Source: Endomychus coccineus (taxonomy: Eukaryota > Arthropoda > Insecta > Coleoptera > Endomychidae). Taken from it: a DNA stretch of 64,000 bases. Positions within the stretch are counted from its first letter, which is position 1. Each line of letters begins with the position of its first letter. This document shows positions 59,070 to 64,000 of the stretch, in pieces. The stretch lies in the NCBI GenBank assembly GCA_958510875.1, contig OY294067.1:199084524-199148523 (forward strand), in the 5' to 3' direction. The notes under the pieces were generated by a model. The model saw only the letters and a program-made list of their open reading frames with translations. It ran no database searches and was not told where the DNA came from. The position numbers were made by a program, and so were the translations under genes.

Positions 59070-59510
59070 TTCCCCCATTAGTTCGGTGAAAAATGGAAGT
59101 ATGTATCTCTCGCATTTTTTTTGATTCTCATCGAAAATTGTGAGAAAAACTTGGTACATAAGTAAGATATCCTTAAAAAACATAATACAAAAGTAAAATT
59201 AATCCTTCCCTCTCCTGTGAATGGTGGTTCTTGAATCCACGAACGAATATCAACTTCTTCGTCAGACTTGAATCTTCCTGGAAATGTAGCTCACATAATC
59301 GGATGGAAACGAAAATCATCCTCTTCATAGAGGAAAAAAAATTCCTTAGGACGGAAACATCCTTCAAACGAAAATAACGTCTTCTACGAAACTATATTAT
59401 CTTCAAATACAATGGGTACTTGATGAAATTCTATCATTCAATCACTCCCATCATGGAACGGCAGGTACTTTCATTCTCCGTACATCTTTGGGGTAGAGAC
59501 AGTAACACTG

Positions 59511-61608
59511 TCAGAGGGCATTAAGCGGGTTCAGTTCTTCGACGTGTACTCGTCTTATCTTCTTGCCATCTTCTTTCTTCGGATCATAAATGACCGAAGA
59601 AATTACTTTGATAACAGTGAATGGCCCTGTATATATTGGAGCCAACTTGACTGCAACATGACGAACACTAGAATATGAATAGTACTCAATTTCCATAGCT
59701 TTATCTCCCAATTTACAACGCTCATCTCGACGACGGACATTATAATAATGGCTTTGTTGGGTGAAAACTCGGGATAGCTGGATACGCACCGAATAAAAAG
59801 TTCCACGCAATTTGTCTAATCTGGTACGGTGGGCGCTAACAGTTGTTCAGGGGTTGAATCAGTGGAATTATTCGCGTCAGTATCCATCGGAGCGATAAGA
59901 GAATGGGGTATTGAATTCGGAACTTCTAGTTTGCGGCCAAAATCAAGAAAAGCAGGTGAAGAACCGGTGAATTGATGTTGGGCAGAATTAAGGGCAAGAA
60001 CGAAATCTGGCAAGAATTTCCATTTACGGTGATCATCATTGCAGAACTGTGCAATCATCGTTTTTAAAGTATGATTTGTGTTCTCCATGGATTACATTGC
60101 GGCGTGTAAGTAGGAGTCAGGCGGTGTTAAGTTCCAAACTCCTTCGAAAGATTTTTGAAAATCCTGCTTCTATATTGTGTTCCATCGTCACTGGCGACGG
60201 TTTCTGGACAACTAAAACGTGTTATGATTTCTTCGTAGAAAGCCTGGATAACAACTTGGGCGGTCGTTTTCCTCAATGGTTTACATTAAAACAATTTCGT
60301 GAGTCTTCGTGCAAATTGGTGCTTACAGTTTTCCAAGGAAACTGATTCAATTTCGGCTGCATTAATCCAAGCGTTTGTTGTTGAGACACCTTATACGCTT
60401 GGCACTGCATACATCCACGCATGCACTTCGCAATTTCGCGGAACATCCCCGTTCAGTATTACTTGTGTACTATTCTCTCAATGGTCTTAGCTATCCCTGA
60501 ATGTCCTACAGTCGGACAGTCATGGTTTTCTTTTAGAACATCCATCTGGATCGGTTTCGGAACACACAACTTTCACGGGTCGTTCATCTCCGGTTCGAAC
60601 AAGTCATTTGAATCCCAAAAATAGCGATATAACTGATTATTTCTTATACAATAATCTGGGCAGGCGTTTGGATTCTTTTTTAATTCAGCTTTCTTCAAAT
60701 TGTACCTCTTACAATCCGCGGGTTCGTTCAGTGAATATAATTCTTGATTGTGTATCGGTTCCTCTTCACATGGCAATGTATGTCGCGACTGGACGTCAGC
60801 CACTCGGTTCAAAACTCCTTGTCGGTACTTGATCTCAAAATCGTATCGTTGAAGGAAGATTCTCCATCGAGCCAAGCTCCCACTTGAACTCTTTATGGAA
60901 TGTAGACATTTCCATGACTGCTGGTCGCTCAACACGGTAAACCTCTATCTTTCTAAATACGGTCGCATCTTATCAATGCCCCACGCTACAGCCAAACACT
61001 CTTTCTCGGTGACAGGATAATTATTTCCAGCGGCTGCTAACGTTCGACTAGAGTAGGCGATGATTCTGTCTGCTCTTTCGAAATTTTGACTTAACGCCGC
61101 AGGAATTCTCACGCCTGAAGCATCTGTTTGCGCTATAAACATTCGGTTGAAGTCAGGGCAAGCCAACACTGGGGCACTGGAGAGCATTTCTTCCTATTTG
61201 TCGAATGCGGCATGCTCTTCTTCTCCCCAACTCCTGCGGCGATGCGCCTTCAATAAAACGGTCAACGGACGTATCACTTTCGGAAACGACGGTATGAAGC
61301 GGTGATACCACGAAGCTACTACCAAGAACGGACGGAGTGCTTTTACTGACGACGGACTTGGAATTGGTTTGATAGTTTCGATCTTCTCTGGGTCGGTACG
61401 AATACCCTCGGCGTTGACCATATGTTCTGGGTACATGATCGAATTGTGGCAGAATATACATTTCTCCGGGTTGATATTCAAATTTGCTTCTCTTAAACGG
61501 CGGAAAATTTATCTTAATAAGTTCTTCAAAAGTTTCTCTCAACACGATGATGTCATATAAATATGGGGAGGCGTAAGGATTCATCTCCAATCCTATGATC
61601 CTATTCAT
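59511..61608 (-). pseudogene. pol: gypsy 2 pol: RT distal part, RNase H, integrase
   Basis: 61608-61500 gives MNRIIGLEMNPYASPYLYD then IIVLRETFEE: YLYD stands where YLDD is required, so the polymerase is dead. Then NINPEKCIFCHN, ALRPFLVVASWYHRFIPSF and RPLTVLLKAHRR (61481-61194), then RNase H with QTDASGVRIPAALSQ and TEKECLAVAWGIDKMRPYLE (61187-60945), YDFEIKYRQGVLNRVADVQS (60935). Integrase is in pieces: VGHSGIAKTIERIV and CMQCQAYKVSQQ (60530-60380), the D..D core near 60330-60170 with DDGTQYR-like text, then NTNHTLKTMIAQF (60088), and the C-terminal GPFTVIKVISSVIYD and RRVHVEELNPL (to 59511). Confidence 0.85.
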
Positions 61609-61652
61609 GAGTCTTTGGGAAAATGCAGACGCGGAATGTTATTCAAAGGACA

Positions 61653-62442
61653 TCACCTTAAACTGAAATAAGTCAGAGCTCGCCGGAGCTTATCTAAGAT
61701 GGCACTTATGTACGGAAGTGGATTCGCATCTTTTACGGAGACCTTGTATATCATCCGGAAAATAATGCATAATCTTGGTTTGTCATCTTCCTTCTCCACC
61801 ACTACAACGGGTGAACTCCGCGGACTACTCGATGGCTCAATAACTCCCTCTGCAGCATTCGATAAACTTCCTCGTTGATGAATGCTTACATCCTCGGATT
61901 CTGCGGCCGGTGAAGCTGTTTTATCGGATCTGTCTTCATCAGTTATTTCACGTTGAACCATCGGCGTGGTTCCTTGAATTCCTCCAAAATAGTTCATCTC
62001 TGTCTCCAGAAATCGGTTACGTCTATCCTTCTCAGTTTCCGATAATGTTGGCAGGTGTGTCTCCCCTTCATCACAGAAGCGCACACGTTTCACAGCCTTT
62101 GGTCCAGAATTAGCTCCATTGGGAACTTCCTCATAATTGTTCAATATCGGATTGTCTTCGAGATAGATCCGTGAGGACAATAGATGTATTTTAAACAAAC
62201 CGAAGCTCTAAATCTCTCCCTATTACCATCTCCGGTGATAATGATGATAAATGCACGAACTCGGCTTCAATCTCACCACACCCTAAGTGTATTGAGATCC
62301 TGTGTGCGGCCGTACCAGATACCAAATTTCCATTGGCTAACCTAGTATCAACGACTCTGATAGGGATTGGCTGCAACACGGAATCCCGACACAAACAAAC
62401 ATCTATGTCACTGATATAGAAACGTGAGGCTCCGTCATCCAC
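61653..62442 (-). pseudogene. gypsy 2 protease and RT entry
   Basis: 62442-62191 opens with DDGASRFYISD, where DTGAS is usual, then IPIRVVDTRLANGNLVSG and EMVIGRDLELRF, typical of the Osvaldo-group protease. 62198-61653 is an acidic linker followed by KEDDKPRLCIIFRMIYKVSV and DANPLPYISAILDKLRRA, the first part of the reverse transcriptase. About 100 codons of palm (normally FSKIDLKSGYHQI onward) are missing before 61608. Confidence 0.75.
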
Positions 62443-62524
62443 TAGAGCTCTCTCAATATCCGAACTTCAATGAAGGGGACGGTTTTCAGCCAAAGTCTTC
62501 TTAACGGTGTTCTTGAAAATAATT

Positions 62525-63386
62525 CTAGCCGGCTGTACAGATGGGACAGACGCAACTTCCTCTTCCAATTCTCGAATAACGGTCGGCCTGGGGGAACATT
62601 CTCGAAACAGCAGATGCGCCTGCCTTCAAACTTCCATCAGTATTTGATGATTTCAAATTGTCTTCGATATCCACGAGTGTTACGTGAATTCCATTCACGC
62701 CTCCCTTTGAGACTTCTTCAACATGGAACTGTGGCGGCCTCTTCACAGCGCTGTCCCTTGCGCGTTTCTCGCTTCATTACACGGGAAATCACGCGCCATG
62801 ACTCCGGGGCGGCGACATCAGGAGCAGAACCACTTCGGCTGATTCCGACAGTTGCTTCTACTGTGTCCAATTTCCCCACATCTCCAACAGGAGATGGTCT
62901 GTGTGCCGGTTGTCTTCGGCCTGTTGACGTACTCTGTCTCATAGTGGCCCCGGAGGTCAAAATCCCAGCAAGTCGGCTTGGGAACATTCGGTATCCCGGA
63001 CTTGCATGGCGATTTCGTCCCAGACACAGGTTGCCTACCATGTGGCTCCACATTCCTCATTGATGCATTCGGCATTTGTGTCCTCACTGGCACCAGCAAT
63101 GCCCTTCTTCGCATGAGCCTCTGCTCAGCCTGTAAATTTTGAAAATTTTTGACCTGCAAATTCCCAGAATTCAAAAACAAACTCCTGAGGATGATTCGAA
63201 ATCGTGTTCGAAACGTCGAGGTCGTGAAACTTGTTTTCTATCCTAAGTCTATCCTAACTATATCCAAATAGGACAACCAGTTCAATTGCTATAAGTAATC
63301 CCACTTTTCTCAAAGAAAAATTCTACTTAAAAGAAAATACGTATCCTACCTCAGTCAGTTTTTGGAGGTCCGTGCTCGTACGCCAT
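62525..63386 (-). pseudogene. gag: gypsy 2 gag remnant with zinc knuckles
   Basis: The probable gag start is ATG 63386 (MAYEHGPP, stop after eleven codons), 58 bases after the primer site. Most of the capsid is deleted. 63180-62818 ends in CWDFDLRGHYETEYV, a knuckle with two of its four ligands lost, and CWRCGEIGHSRSNC, an intact CCHC. The 197-codon frame on the opposite strand (62470-63063) is an antisense shadow. Confidence 0.75.
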
Positions 63387-63443
63387 TTTGTTGACTTTCA
63401 AGTCAACAGATCAGAATCCGATTGACTTTTATGTTGGTTTCTC

Positions 63444-63451
63444 GGGCGCCA
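63444..63451 (-). promoter_or_regulatory. Primer-binding site of gypsy 2 (tRNA-Lys-like)
   Basis: TGGCGCCC on the minus strand, followed by GAGAAACC, abuts the 5' LTR. TGGCGCCC is the complement of the 3' end shared by tRNA-Lys isoacceptors. Confidence 0.6.
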
Positions 63452-64000
63452 GATTCTTGGGAAGGCTTACTCATCGTTGAAGGCTCCTGCTAGGGTCTTC
63501 ACCACAAAGCGTATCACAGTACTATCTATGGATAGCCTTGTCACAGCGTAGTCTCAGTGAAATAAGTAACCAGGGGTCAATAGGACAGACTGAATGGTAT
63601 AAGAATTGCAGTCTTTATTTGCAATTAATACTTGGATACTTCCTGACTACTTAAATGCTGTTGCAGAAAGCGATTTCAAACAAACACGGAACTTCTCAAT
63701 AATAAGTTTATTTATAGCTTGTACATAATTAAATATTTGACTCTATACAATGATAATTCATCTTGACCCGAGGGAAGCATATGGAAGCTCAGAAACAATA
63801 GTTGTTAAGAAAGCGGTTCAAACAGGCCATCATCCCTATTACAGCCTTGCAAACAAATAGTCATGTGAGCATTATTAAAAACGGCTATTCGTGCATTAAT
63901 TAGCAAAATTATCTGATAGTTCAATGGTAACTGGAGGAACACTTACTATTTCATTTCGGCGGTATGAATGGTTCACTCACACTACAGTTAGCTCACTGAC
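63452..64000 (-). repeat. 5' LTR of gypsy 2, cut by the window end
   Basis: Matches 58095-58640 along its whole visible length (shared CCACAAAGCGTATCAC, TAACCAGGGGTCAATAG, GCAAACAAATAGTCA, GGTTCACTCACACTACAGTT). About 425 bp of it should lie beyond the window. Confidence 0.85.

Larger units (their letters stand above)
59070..63451 (-). mobile_element. Ty3/gypsy retrotransposon 2 (Osvaldo-like), degraded
   Basis: Minus-strand element between LTRs at 63452-64000+ and 58095-59069, with polypurine tract (59079-59070) and a tRNA-Lys-like primer site (63451-63444). Gag is largely deleted; protease, reverse transcriptase, RNase H and integrase follow in order. Several deletions, frameshifts and lost catalytic residues. 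GC content and codon use differ visibly from the AT-rich surroundings. Confidence 0.85.

Noticed and set aside
62470..63063. 197-codon frame on the plus strand
   Set aside because: Antisense to the gypsy 2 gag region, which has real zinc-knuckle and protease text on the minus strand.
63525..63545. CTATCTATGGATAG as a third micro-palindrome
   Set aside because: It is part of the LTR in all three copies and lacks flanking duplication.

Overview
The window looks like nuclear DNA of an insect. It is AT-rich, has GT-AG introns of about 55 bp, and carries a mix of transposons typical of arthropods: Ty3/gypsy elements with tRNA-Ser- or tRNA-Lys-like primer sites, Penelope-like elements, R1- and R2/R4-like LINEs, piggyBac, Harbinger, pogo, hAT and a Polinton/Maverick. 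The order of the insect is not determined. I see no rRNA gene, free-standing tRNA gene, CRISPR array or operon. All identifications come from reading translations and motifs by eye; no search was run.

Almost everything recognisable is a mobile-element fossil, so the window reads as a heterochromatin-like or intergenic transposon graveyard. 1-12 kb holds three LINE fragments, a 184-bp tandem repeat, a tRNA-derived SINE and a small fold-back element. 12.2-13.4 kb is a complete-ended but internally deleted hAT. 13.5-15.3 kb is a LINE interrupted by a Penelope-like fragment. 17.4-20.3 kb holds a broken THAP exon split by a second Penelope-like fragment, then the best gene of the window: a five-exon Myb/SANT-like gene with an uninterrupted 221-codon frame on the minus strand (18859-20073). 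20.5-26.8 kb has a Tc1/mariner-like remnant and two inverted Penelope-like structures.

27.1-31.65 kb is a precisely bounded Ty3/gypsy element (LTRs of 118 and 116 bp, PBS, PPT, 5-bp target duplication). It lies inside a pogo/Tigger-like transposase whose two halves flank it. 32.6-36.5 kb holds a second SINE copy, a long TG-rich microsatellite and a Harbinger element. 38.3-41 kb holds an R2/R4-like LINE and a piggyBac. 41.4-44.4 kb is a Polinton fossil with type B DNA polymerase and integrase converging, the polymerase interrupted by a 934-bp fold-back element. 46-57.9 kb is scattered LINE and DDE debris. 58.1-64 kb is a degraded Osvaldo-like gypsy element with about 1-kb LTRs; its right LTR runs off the window.

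The most unusual observations are two insertions of only 34 and 44 bp that are almost pure palindromes, share the terminus CATAGA and the centre GTACTA, and are each flanked by an exact 8-bp target duplication; repeated hammerhead-like motifs at Penelope-like ends, including one in the loop of a fold-back and one in the tandem repeat; and the intact spliced Myb/SANT gene with one of the micro-palindromes about 60 bp upstream of its start codon.
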